This document shows, one piece after another, positions 1-10,355 of a stretch of DNA of 64,000 nucleotides. The translations under genes were made by a program, and so were the position numbers. The notes under the pieces are model-generated. The model was not told the DNA's origin, did not search any database, and saw nothing but the letters and a program-made list of their open reading frames with translations. Every line of letters begins with the position of its first letter. Within the stretch, counting starts at the first letter, position 1. The stretch is from Polyodon spathula (Eukaryota; Chordata; Actinopteri; Acipenseriformes; Polyodontidae), in assembly GCF_017654505.1 (NCBI RefSeq), contig NC_054536.1:35918970-35982969 (forward strand), given 5' to 3'.

Positions 1-762
1 GAGGTATGGCTTTTTGGCCGCAGGTCTTCCATGAAGACCACTTCTGACCAGACTTCTCCGGACAGTAGATGGGTGTACCAGGGTCCCACTGTTTTCTGCC
101 AATTCTGAGCTGATGGCATTGCTGGACATATTCCGATTGCAAAAGGAAGTAAGCATGATGTGTCTCATCTGCTGCAGTATGTTTCCTTGGCCGACCACTG
201 CGTCTACGGTCCTCAACGTTGCCCGTTTCTTTGTGCTTCTTCAAAAGAGCTTGGACAGCACATCTGGAAACCCCTGTCTGCCGGGGAGAGACCTTGCTGA
301 TGCAGTATAACTACCTTGTATCTTGTTGCTGTGCTCAGTCTTGCCATGGTGTATGACTTTTGAAAGTAAAGTCTGTCTTCGGCAACCTCACCTTGTTAGC
401 TGAGTTTGGCTGTTCCTCACCCAGCTTTATTCTTCCTACAAAGCTGTTTCTGTTTCAGATGATTGTGTTTCAACCTACATATTGAATTGATGATCATTAG
501 CACCTGTTTGGTATAATTGTTTAATCATACACCTGACTATATGCCTACAAAATCCCTGACTTTGTGCAAGTGTACCTAGAAGAGCTGATGCTGTTTTGAA
601 GGCAAAGGGTGGTCACACCAAATATTGATTTGATGTAGATTTTTCTTCTGTTCACTCACTTTGCATTTAGTTAATTGATAAATATAATTAACATGTCTAT
701 TTTTGAAAGCATTCTTGACAGCATTTTTTCACACCTGCCTAAAACTTCTGCACAGTACTGTA
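1..762 (-). mobile_element. Tc1-like DNA transposon, 5' part, cut by window edge
   Basis: The minus strand from an ATG at 347 encodes the start of a Tc1-type transposase: MARLSTATRYKVVILHQQG, then after a frame change QTGVSRCAVQALLKKHK, which is the paired helix-turn-helix DNA-binding region of Tc1/mariner transposases. The reading frame is broken near 285 and again further into the gene, so this copy is dead. Sequence from about 350 to 740 matches what I recall as the untranslated leader of fish Tc1-like elements, and the outer inverted repeat ends near CACAGTACTGTA (752-763). The catalytic DDE part lies beyond the left edge. A (TA)n array follows the terminus directly, as expected for a TA target site that later expanded. 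Confidence 0.8.
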
Positions 763-766
763 TGTG

Positions 767-789
767 TGTGTATATATATATATATACAT

Positions 790-864
<75 letters not shown>

Positions 865-867
865 CTA

Positions 868-912
<45 letters not shown>

Positions 913-916
913 TATA
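767..916. repeat. (TA)n microsatellite
   Basis: About 150 bases of TG/TA then almost pure TA dinucleotides, starting right at the terminus of the Tc1-like element. The open frames across it (YIYIYI peptides) are artefacts. Confidence 0.95.
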
Positions 917-1195
917 ATATTGTAGGTTTGTAGGTTATACTCAAAATAAAAACATTTATTAAAGTCAGCCAATTACAGCTTTGTTGCTAGGTGTGCTGAC
1001 TTATAACTTCCTTATTTTCGTGATCCTGCCTCTCAAACGCTGTACGGGTAATTAATACACATATTTAGGAAAAGTCATAAACGGACAACCACATAAATTC
1101 CAGACATGCTCGAATTTAATTTAAAATTCGAAAACCTCAACCCGGCAAAATGACTTCTGCGGCTAGTGTTAAGGTGGTATATGTGAATAAAATAT

Positions 1196-1444
1196 TGTAA
1201 CGACCCCTGGTCTTCAGGCTCAAAGCAGGAGACAGAGACGGGATTCAGGCGCCAACAAAACTACTTTATTAAATAGGGTCCGTGTTTGGATCAAGACCAC
1301 ACCACAAAAACAAAAAATCCTTCCTCCTGACTATCCTAAAAACTAGCTCACTTTCTCGCTCGCTCTATTCCACACACACACAGAGGCTCCAGATCCATCA
1401 GTCCCCTCACACACAGAGAAGAGAGCGAAACTCACTACCCTTTT

Positions 1445-1481
<37 letters not shown>

Positions 1482-1653
1482 AGGGCGTCTAGATGACATG
1501 ATCCGCACTAGGCGTGGGTTGTCACCGGGGTGTGTGTGGTGTGAGGCTACCGAACACCATGGTGGTCTGACTGAGGCCTTGTCATGTCTACCATGAACAC
1601 ACAGGACCAGATGAAACAAAAGTCTGCCAACCTGAACTGATCGGGTCACTACA
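1196..1653 (-). mobile_element. Solo LTR (minus orientation)
   Basis: The block begins TGTAACGACCC and ends GGGTCACTACA, near-perfect short inverted ends of LTR type (TG..CA). It is flanked by ATAT on both sides (1192-1195 and 1654-1657), a possible 4-5 bp target duplication in AT-rich DNA. On the minus strand an AATAAA (in ACTTTATTAAATAGG read in reverse, about 1261-1275) sits about 70 bases before the end, as in a retrotransposon R-U5 boundary. No internal coding region adjoins it, hence solo LTR. It contains a 33-base G run. Confidence 0.6.
1447..1479. repeat. Poly-G run of 33
   Basis: Thirty-three consecutive G preceded by six T. Such runs are often of uncertain length in assemblies. Glycine- or proline-rich open frames over it are not genes. 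Confidence 0.95.
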
Positions 1654-1958
1654 ATATATATATCTTACATTCATGAAGAGATATTTTTTACATTTTTTCG
1701 AGTACTCGAGTAATAAATTTGTGCTCGAGTAATTATAATTATTTTGGGTACTCTAACTCACCCCTATTATCAACCACAATATGGAGTTTAAACCTCCCCA
1801 GAATTTTGTCTTCTTGCTACGAGAATAAAATCATCACAAGATTCACGGCTTCATTTTGCAATAAGCTTGAATACCTCAGCCCATAAATTCAAATTTAACA
1901 AAGAGTATTCTAAGTGTTTTTAATAAGCATCAGTGTTCCTAACAAAGAGGCAATTTAT

Positions 1959-1989
<31 letters not shown>

Positions 1990-2318
1990 CAGCAATCAAT
2001 AAAACACTAAGACAACATTATGCAGAATCTTGAGGACCCATGGGCATTAGGTCTAGAATACCAATACAGTCTCTTTTGAATCATCAAAGAGAATGATTTA
2101 AATCAACACCTAATGAATATGTAATTTACAGCATTCTGCTGTTAAATGTGAACCTAATTAAAGTTGGGTTATACAATACTGACAATTATCAGATATAGTT
2201 CAAGCAGACTGAAGACATCTGCATATGTACTAGAAAAACACACTTTTAAAAATAAGCCCCCCCTAACACAGTCAGCACTTACATATCCAACCCTATAAAA
2301 TTTTGACTTCAGTGACTG

Positions 2319-2480
2319 TTAACCCTTTGCCTCCCTATGTCGGACCAGGTCCGACATTACAATTTTCCCTTTCCTGTCCGACATCAAAAAGATCACAAAG
2401 CAGAGTAAAGCACAAGTCTCTAGTCGCTTTTTCTCTGGAAAAAGCCAAAAAAAACTTTCAATGGCCGAATGAAACCGAAA
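2319..2480. mobile_element. piggyBac-like terminus with perfect palindrome
   Basis: TTAA at 2319 is followed by CCCTTTGCCTCCC and then a 21-base palindrome (ATGTCGGACC A GGTCCGACAT, 2338-2358), with a further CTGTCCGACATC downstream. TTAA followed by CCCTTTG and nearby subterminal repeats is the layout of piggyBac ends. I did not find the matching opposite end, so the extent is uncertain and this is an inferred fragment. Confidence 0.4.
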
Positions 2481-3150
2481 AAAAAGGGCGTATCTCATAG
2501 CCCCATCCACTACTGAAATAACACGGACTTAACAAAGGAGGTATCTGCTTCTGCATAAAGCATTATTAAAATAATGACATGGATCGGTGATAAAAACGAG
2601 TTTTCAGGAGAGAATGTATCAATATACACATTTATAAAGAGGCATGTGAAAAATACTGCAAACAAGGGGTGGGGCTTGGCTGTAACTACAGTACTGAGTG
2701 TCCTTTTGCGATTAAATGCTTTTAAAACCGGTTTTACTCTGAAAAAATAAAAGCGCATGTAAAATACAGCGTGTATGAAAATAAATTGGACCTGATGCAC
2801 CTGACAAGTGCTGAATAAATGTCAGTACCGATTTGCATGACAAAGTGGATTCACACCAGAGTTTATCTAATAAGGTAAATATTGTTGTTTTCCTGTAGAC
2901 CTTATAGTTCTATAATTATGATAACTGATATCATTGCAGGGCGCTACATTTAGATTTTTAACAACTGGCCCCTAGGCTCACTGAGCTAGTGTTTTTACTG
3001 GCCCGGATGCAATTTTATCTGGCCCAATATATTTATATATTTTTTCATGATGGTTTTTCTTCAGTATGTTTCTAACTGTGGTAATCAAAGAGAGCTCATG
3101 TCTCAGAAGAAAGTGGCCTTTCAATATATGTTACTTTGGCCACTTAATGT

Positions 3151-3600
3151 ACAGTGGCTCTCAAAAGTATTCACCCCCCCCTTGGACCTTTCCACATTTT
3201 AATGTGTTACAACATGGAATCAAAATGGATTTAATTAGGAGTTTTTGCCACTGATCCATACAAAAAAAAAGTCCATAATGTCAAAGTGAAAATAAAATCT
3301 ACAAATTGTTCTAAATTAATTACAAATATAAAACAGAAAATAATTGGATTGCACAAGTATTCACCCCCTTGAGTCAATATTTGGTAGAGGCACCTTTGGC
3401 AGCAATTACAGCCATGAGTCTATTTGGATAAGTCTCTACCAGCTTTGCACATCTGGACACTGCAATTTTTGCCCATTCTTCTTTGCAAAATTGCTCAAGC
3501 TCCGTCAAGTTGGATGGGGACCTTTGGTGAACAGCAATCTTCAACTCTTTCCACATATTCTCAATTGGATTGAGGTCCGGGCTTTGAAAGAAGATTAATC
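3151..3600 (-). mobile_element. Tc1-like transposon fragment (transposase C-terminus)
   Basis: The left end starts ACAGTGGCTCTCAAAAGTATTC, a typical Tc1-like inverted repeat after a TA. On the minus strand from about 3598 to 3376 an open frame reads [17 protein letters not shown] and ends KGASTKY, the conserved C-terminal catalytic end (DLNPIENxW region) of Tc1 transposases. Similarity stops around 3600, so the N-terminal half and the other inverted repeat are missing. It is a different family from the elements at 1 and 11578. Confidence 0.85.
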
Positions 3601-4470
3601 TTCTCCCAAGTCCCAAGTCTCTTGCAGACTTGGGCAGGTTTTCACTTTGTGAACCCGGCTAAACTTTACCGGCTTACACTGTTATGCTGTCTGCTTGTGC
3701 ACATGCATTTGCCTTTTACTTTTGGTAGCATAAGCGACCAGAATTCGGGTAATCGAATACATAAAAATGTTGCACCATGTGTATTCAACTAGGAAATGAT
3801 TTGAAATTCCCATCCCTAATCCTAATAATAAACACTGTTAAAACAGTCTTCATAATACAAAATAATACCTATCACATATAGAGCGTTGTCGTTAGTGTAC
3901 CCGCTACCAAGTCAGCACCAATCTTGCTGAGCGATACCAACGAGTCCTGGAAATATTCTGAACGGCATTTCTGACCTGAACACATCAGATCCCATATCAA
4001 AAAGTTAGACAATTTGATTGCGTATTTGGGTATCCATCGGGACATCTTACTGTGAGACTGGATATGATGTAAACAAAATGTTTAATTCACAACAAATAAA
4101 GCTGATGTTTTCTGCAAGTGAGAAACATAAGCCAAACAAGGCAAAACGTTACTTTTTTTTCTCTGTCATAATGAAGCCTCCACTCTAAATGTTCGCCTTG
4201 ATTTTTTTTCATAATTACATTCTTTATGATTTATTGATTTTCTTCTGGCTTATAGGTTGTTTAATTGTAGAAAACCCGATTTGTAAAAGATTTGCCGCGA
4301 GAACGAGTACCAACACAGCAATTCTGACTGTACAACAAATAAGACACATGGTGTGAAAGTTAGGGTTTGTTCGTAGTTATGTTTTTAAAAAATGGTTTTC
4401 TAATTTTCAGCTTTTTGACACACTGGCCCGTTTTCCTGGATTTGTGAAATGGAAGCCATATGCACTAATT

Positions 4471-4471
<1 letters not shown>

Positions 4472-4549
<78 letters not shown>

Positions 4550-4592
4550 CACACACACACACATTATATATATATATATATATATATATATA
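4472..4592. repeat. (TA)n/(CA)n compound microsatellite
   Basis: A long TA array, a short CACACACACC stretch, then TA again. No transposon end is recognisable next to it. Confidence 0.95.
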
Positions 4593-5335
4593 ATGTCGTC
4601 GAACCCTGGGACATTGTAACACTGTTCTTTACTGATTATTCAAGTCTAAACCAAGCTGGACTTACAATTAAAATGTACAAGGGTTTGCATGACCACATTT
4701 GTTTTACCGTGAACAAGCCTGCTTTAATCTGTTTATAAGTGTGTGCAGTTCTGTATAAAATTAAACTTTGCACTTTTTTCAAAATAACCTACTTTAGTAA
4801 GCTATATAAAAAGTTTTTAGATGTTTATTTCTGTCCTCTACTTCCTTTAATACTGTAATTAGCATTGTTAAACCACCTACTTTCTTAATTACATCATGGA
4901 TATCTGGCAAATGAGCAAATACATTTTTCTAACTATACATTCAAAAATATATATATGGTTTACTGTGTTTGCAGAGTATTGATTGGAAATGAAATTGGTT
5001 ATCAACAGATGTCAAATAATACTGTTAGTGTTTTTGTATTATTTGAAAAAGACGATCACACGTGAAAGTGAAAGAAATACATGCACACAATGCAGCATTC
5101 ACTGAAGATTGCAGCAGGCTTGTGTTTGTTTCTCCTTACTGTTTTAGTTTTAGAAATATGACTATTTCAACACAAACTTTGAGTGCAAATATTTTAAGTG
5201 TGCAACACATTTGCCGGAGTAAAAAGAAAGGTGCATAAAAAAGTCAGTCTGACTGTGAATAGATTTTTTATGTTGGCACAAGTGCCATTTTTAGGGCAAG
5301 TCGTTTGGGCAAGTTCATGCAGTTTGGGCAGCATA

Positions 5336-5406
5336 GTACATATATATCATAGATATATAATATATATAATATTATTATATAATATATATCAATATATATT
5401 ATATAG
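5336..5406. repeat. Imperfect TA-rich repeat
   Basis: Interrupted TATA/ATAT array of about 70 bases with single-base slips. Surrounding sequence from 4600 to 5990 shows no coding exon or transposon that I recognise. Confidence 0.8.
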
Positions 5407-5992
5407 GACGTCTATAATAAGATATTATTAAAGTTTAAATGAAGAGCATTCACAGTATGGGCAATTTTAAATACAACTTCTTACAGATCCTGTCATGCTT
5501 GACCAGCAGAAGAACAGCAATAGAAAACATTCACTGTTCTTGCCGAGTGCTTTTAAACCTTTGTCTGTTTGCTCAGCCAGGTGGTTGAGAAAATTGCCAG
5601 GTTTTAATTGCTTTATTTGGCAAAAAATGTGTTTCTTCTCAAGTTTTGTTCTATATCTATATACATAGCTATAATAAATAGCTATATTAAATTAAAATCA
5701 GTGATTTTAATAAAATAAATCAGTGACTTAAAATCAGCCAACCCTGTTAATGATTAACTGTTACATTACCCTTGCTGGAGGAAGTGCCGTGTAACTGCAC
5801 AACATAACACAATTTGGAATTAGAGAGAATGTTTATTTATTTATTTTTTAAGCCAGCTGTGATAGATATTCAGCTAAATTGTAACATTCAAGAGATGGGC
5901 TTTGTATCAGAAAACTGGTGACCGAGTCAGAAATCTCATTTGAAGGTTTAGTGCATTACTTTGTTACAAACACACACACACACATATAAAAT

Positions 5993-6952
5993 CAGGGCTC
6001 GCAAAATCGCTAATTCAATTAATAGGATATAGCCAGAATACTGGATGCAGCATGCCATATACTAGGTACTGTGCTTGTAATTCTACTTTTATTCACAATC
6101 TCATTGCTATTATTATTATTAGTGCTAGTAGTGATAAATACTGTAATAAAGAAAATCAAAGAATAAAAGCAGCTTAGACTATTCATTTTGGATTGTCCTT
6201 TTACTACAGCGAACAAAAAGCTTTGGACCCACTCAGAGTTGTTATAGCAAGTGTGTACTGCATTTTACTTAACTTATATGCTTAATACACAACACTTGCA
6301 CATTTTAACATATAATTTGTGCACATTTCTTATTTCATTTTTGTTAATTTTCACCTCCCACAGTATTCAACATGTTTTAAGAGTGTATAAAAAAATTTGG
6401 ATCAGAATCAATTATCATCTCTTACAAAAAAAAGTAATATATTGCAAGTATACTTGTGCCAAAATTGTCTGGTTTTAGTATGCTAATGGAACCATTGCAG
6501 TATACAACTTTGTATATTCGTTTTGTAACTAATGCAACATAGTCTCAAATATTGGACATTTCTTAGATTGTATCTTACTTCTCTTTTGCATACCTAGATT
6601 GTCTCTTGCTAGATGTGCACCTCCAGATTCTGACAAACACTTTTAGAACACCAGGAGCAACTTCTGCTCTGGATCAAAAAAAAGCTATATATGTGGATAA
6701 CTATCAAAACACTAGCAGAAACTAACTAAAACACAAGTCTGGAAAAAACAAATAGCTATTTGGAAAAAGTATGGAATTTTGATGTTGAAAAAGTGTATGA
6801 ACCCTGACATACTGTACCTATATTGAGTACAGTGTACTTTGTACAAATCACAGTCCATAGGTCAATTATGGGCAACATAACATTTCTGGACAACCAAATG
6901 TTTACAATGGACTGCCTGAAGGGCAAGTACCATTACCAAAATTTTGCGAGCC

Positions 6953-6955
<3 letters not shown>
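5993..6955. mobile_element. Non-autonomous hAT-like element
   Basis: The left end is CAGGGCTCGCAAAATCGC and the right end is AAAATTTTGCGAGCCCTG: a 15-base inverted repeat CAGGGCTCGCAAAAT with the CAGGG..CCCTG termini of hAT transposons. Length is 963 bases with no transposase frame inside. The flanks (TATAAAAT and TATATATA) are compatible with, but do not prove, an 8-bp target duplication because the right flank has become a (TA)n array. Confidence 0.65.

Positions 6956-7016
<61 letters not shown>
6956..7016. repeat. (TA)n microsatellite
   Basis: About 60 bases of TA starting at the exact end of the hAT-like element. Confidence 0.95.
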
Positions 7017-7018
<2 letters not shown>

Positions 7019-8281
7019 CTTTATGCGGAAACTACAATGCGGAAAAACGCGATTGATGTGTATCTGGGGAACGGATATCTGAGTGCCTACTGCAGTCAAA
7101 TTTGCTCTGTTGACCATAATGCAATTTCCCTGTCATTTACTCTCAAAGCTTGAAATCCTAACATTTAATTATTACTATTATTTGGTTTACAAAACCGTCT
7201 CTTCTGAATTGTTTTTAGAAGTGTTAACTGAAAAAGCTACTTTTTTATTTTGTTTTGCATGGTATTCTCTCGCAGATGTTATACAGATTTGAAAACACAA
7301 CATTGCAAACATACTGCACAGTTCAATGGTGGCTCATTTTATCAATCAGAAAGTTACAAGCGTGTCCAAAAAATACTTTTATATAACTGCAAATCCCTTT
7401 CAATTGTATACAGTGGATGCGCAATACTAATTATATAGTACATTATGGTACAGAACGAGGCTACCAGGTCATACAAGCACTGCATGCAAGTACCTGAATG
7501 ATTATTATTATTTTGTTTTAATGTTAGGTGTTATGAATAGGATTTGTGTTTATTAAAATAAGTTATGTTGTTGACAAACAATTTAAGGCCACAGTCACAA
7601 CAGATTTTCTCTCAAACACTGAATATTTCTTATTTACTAAAAGGTATAGGAGTAGCAAAATTATGATTTATAGTTAGAATGAACAGGACATTCCACAAAA
7701 GCACAAATCGTCAAACTTGATAGTTTTGCCACAGAAGTGGATTGGACATTAAGCAAAGGCCAATTTCCGATATTTTTCTTTACAAAGAAAACATATCCAT
7801 TTACAGTTAATATTCACCACTGTCACCTGTATTTTGTATGTTTTCTTTCAGTCGATGTCAGATGGGCCATTATATACTGCTGTGGAGCTGCAGTGCGGCG
7901 CAGTAACGGAACAAGCCTCTGCCCTTGTCTGGCCTGCCACTTTAGATTAACTAACTCGGCACTGGTCGTTATTATTCTAGCTATACCATCAATAACTTTA
8001 TAAATACATATCCTCGGTTTGACATGTAAGCAAACAGACCTCTTATAAATGAAAATATAAACTTGTGTTTTAAAAAAAGCATAAATTTTAGTAATCGCTT
8101 AGAGCCTTTAACAACGTCCCATCCACGTTTTACATAGTTTGGCTTTACACAGGAAACAATAACACAGCGTTTCACAGATGGATTTTTTTTTTTTTTTTAC
8201 CATGTAAATCGGCTGAAACGCTTTCACATTACTTTAGTCTACCGCATGGAAAATATGATATAACTGAATGTAATCCCTTAC

Positions 8282-8340
8282 TCCTGCTCTTTGCCGCTGT
8301 CCACGCTTTTTCCGTCTACCTCCATTTCCACGTCCGCCAT
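8282..8340 (-). CDS. First coding exon of an unidentified gene
   Basis: On the minus strand an ATG in strong initiation context (GTGAAAATGGCGGAC, ATG at 8340) opens MADVEMEVDGKSVDSGKEQ and continues to GA followed by GTAAGG, a good splice donor at 8281/8280. The coding part is 59 nt, so the exon ends in the middle of a codon. The acidic N-terminus starting MAD is typical of a housekeeping nuclear or cytosolic protein. No further minus-strand exon is recognisable before the left edge, so the rest lies more than 8 kb away. I could not identify the protein from 19 residues. The head-to-head arrangement with the zinc-finger gene suggests a shared promoter. Confidence 0.6.
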
Positions 8341-8425
8341 TTTCACCCTGCAAACACAAGCTTCGCTCCTCCACAGCGCCTGCGCAACGTGAGTGAAAAG
8401 GGACGAATAACAAGAGCGAGTAAGT
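8341..8425. promoter_or_regulatory. Candidate bidirectional promoter with NRF1-like site
   Basis: The stretch just upstream of the minus-strand ATG is CpG-containing and holds GCGCCTGCGCA (8376-8386), a match to the NRF1 consensus YGCGCANGCGC in reverse, common in divergent housekeeping promoters. On the plus strand two strong unpaired donors follow: AAC/GTGAGTG near 8388 and GCGA/GTAAGTG at 8420. Either could end a non-coding first exon of the zinc-finger gene, whose first recognised exon has an acceptor at 9867. Transcription start sites cannot be read from the sequence. Confidence 0.45.
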
Positions 8426-9867
8426 GACCTCGGTTCCCAGGGAGGGACCGTCCAACAGTACATAAGATAACATAAACAAAATAGAATGGTGTAATGGTAA
8501 TGTCACTGTAGTTGAGCCCCTGTTGAAAAACAATACTGTATTATATACTGTTTGATGTTCATGAATTTAAATTTGGATGTAATTTATAGACAAGGTGAGG
8601 AAGAGATACCTTTTAATAAGTATTATTTAGTTAGTCCAATAAAAGGTACCACTTCTCCTTATCTTTGTCTATCATCTCTGGACTGATACGGCTACCATTT
8701 CATCTATCTACGATGTAATTTATATAATTCACTAAAATACAATGACCGCAATTTCTCACAAGCATCCCTTGGCGCAACCTTTAAATACAGTCTATATGTG
8801 TCAGAAAGTAATACTAACCTGTATGGTGAAACGTGAAAAAGTAATTTGAAATTGGTTGTAAAATCAATGTAAAAAATTAATGTAAAAATCAGGTGAATTT
8901 ACGTTGCGTTTAGCTTTAGTCATGTAATTTATAAATGACCCCTTACAAGGGAGAATGATTCTGAATGAGTCGGTACGTTTTACTGCAACCACTACTTCCT
9001 GGTGGAAATGATGAACAAAAACAGTATTGTACTTGTATGATGTTTTGGATTTGAAAATAAAACTCTATTGTTAAATGGTAAGTGCTGAATTATAATACTG
9101 TGGAAACAATGAGTGCAAGTTTTGATGTATACACAGTACATAATTCGATTTATAATCTCTCAGGTACTCGTTAGGTTACTCGTCAGAGTTAATGTAATTG
9201 TTTTGGAATTATGTAATTTATTTTTGTAATATATTATCATGGTCATTTATTGGTTTACTTTGCTACTGTAATACATTAGAGCACCTAGGGAACACAGTAC
9301 GACTACTAGTTGCAAACACCGCATGTGTAGACCGCAAGTTTTAAATAAATTCAGCATCTTTGTTCAGTGACTAATACAAACAAGTGGTGTATTGAACGCA
9401 ATAACTTTAAATGAAGTAATCTGCAAAGTAGGGCCTATATAATTTTACTTCTATTAGGGACGTTGATAAGGATAGTCCTACACAGTTACTTCAGGGTAGA
9501 ATTCGACTATTGCCTAAATGCTTGTTGTAATACATTTCTGTGTTTTTAAACATATTTACATTTAGGAGTTTGAGCACTGAACAGTTGGTTGTAAGTGTAA
9601 ACTTTATAACAGTAGACTTTTACAATACAATTGATATATACTTTTTCAGTTTGGGTATAATAATATAACGTGCAGTTACCACTACTATATACATTTAAAA
9701 AAAGGCAAAAATGCTTTCCAACCAAGGATTACAATAAAACTGTGCTTGCCAACAGTAGTGTCTGCGGTGTGGTTTTTAGGGAATTCTGAGCAGATTTCAG
9801 AATACTGTTGACAAAGAACCCATTTTAAAGGGTGTTTTCATTTTGTTTTATTTTTCTTCATACACAG
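8426..9867 (+). other. Probable first intron of the zinc-finger gene
   Basis: AT-rich sequence with no coding exon or recognisable transposon. It ends with a polypyrimidine tract and acceptor (TTTTTCTTCATACACAG, AG at 9866-9867). Confidence 0.4.
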
Positions 9868-10355
9868 CCCCTCGACCTCCCTATGCTGTGACAATGAACC
9901 AGTTGAAATACATGTATCAAGACATCCAGCCTGTAGAGTTGCATGTTCCTGAAGAGAACACCACTTCCAGACTGTACTCCAGCACAGTGGAAGGTATTGA
10001 AGGCCAGGTCTCTAGCTTGGTAGAGATGTTTCTGGTGGAGATTTACAGGTGTAGAGTCTGCCAGTTCACCACCAGCTTGAAGAATAAGATCAGTGCCCAT
10101 GTGTCCAACATCCACCAGTTAGGGGGGACCTGCCATCCTCTGAACGGCTCTGAGAAGGATAGGTGTCAGGAGGAGGATGCCCCCTATGGCGTGGAGGATG
10201 AAATGAGCACAGAGAACAAGGAGAACGAGGAGAATCTGGAACGAATGTCCTTCCTTCTCCCCATGTATAGGATGCTGCAAAACATAAGCCCCCAGTCATG
10301 TGACATGGGCCTCAGCACCAACAGTGACAGTCTGCACGTTGCCCATACCTGCGAG
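9868..10355 (+). CDS. Zinc-finger gene exon 1 of recognised coding set
   Basis: Acceptor TACACAG before 9868 and donor GCGAG/GTAACC after 10355. From the ATG at 9894 it encodes an N-terminal region and the first finger ([18 protein letters not shown]), followed by an acidic stretch rich in E, D and N. It ends in phase 0 and joins exon 2 cleanly (HTCE then VSTLFEEE). Confidence 0.8.

Noticed and set aside
675..917. Open frames of alternating Y and I residues over TA arrays here and at six other places
   Set aside because: Dinucleotide repeats have no stop in two frames; these are not genes.
1282..1649. Glycine-rich and proline-rich open frames on both strands
   Set aside because: Created by the 33-base G run inside a probable solo LTR.
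2937..3040. CAGGGCGCTAC start as a second hAT terminus
   Set aside because: No inverted partner ending GTAGCGCCCTG was found downstream.
7855..7953. Possible plus-strand exon after a good acceptor (MSDGPLYTAVELQCG..)
   Set aside because: No convincing donor in a phase compatible with the exon at 9868, and it lies upstream of the divergent promoter on the other gene's side.
8278..8533. Longer minus-strand frames (99 and 61 codons) as the protein start
   Set aside because: The internal ATG at 8340 has the best initiation context, and the frame is cut by a strong donor at 8281/8280.
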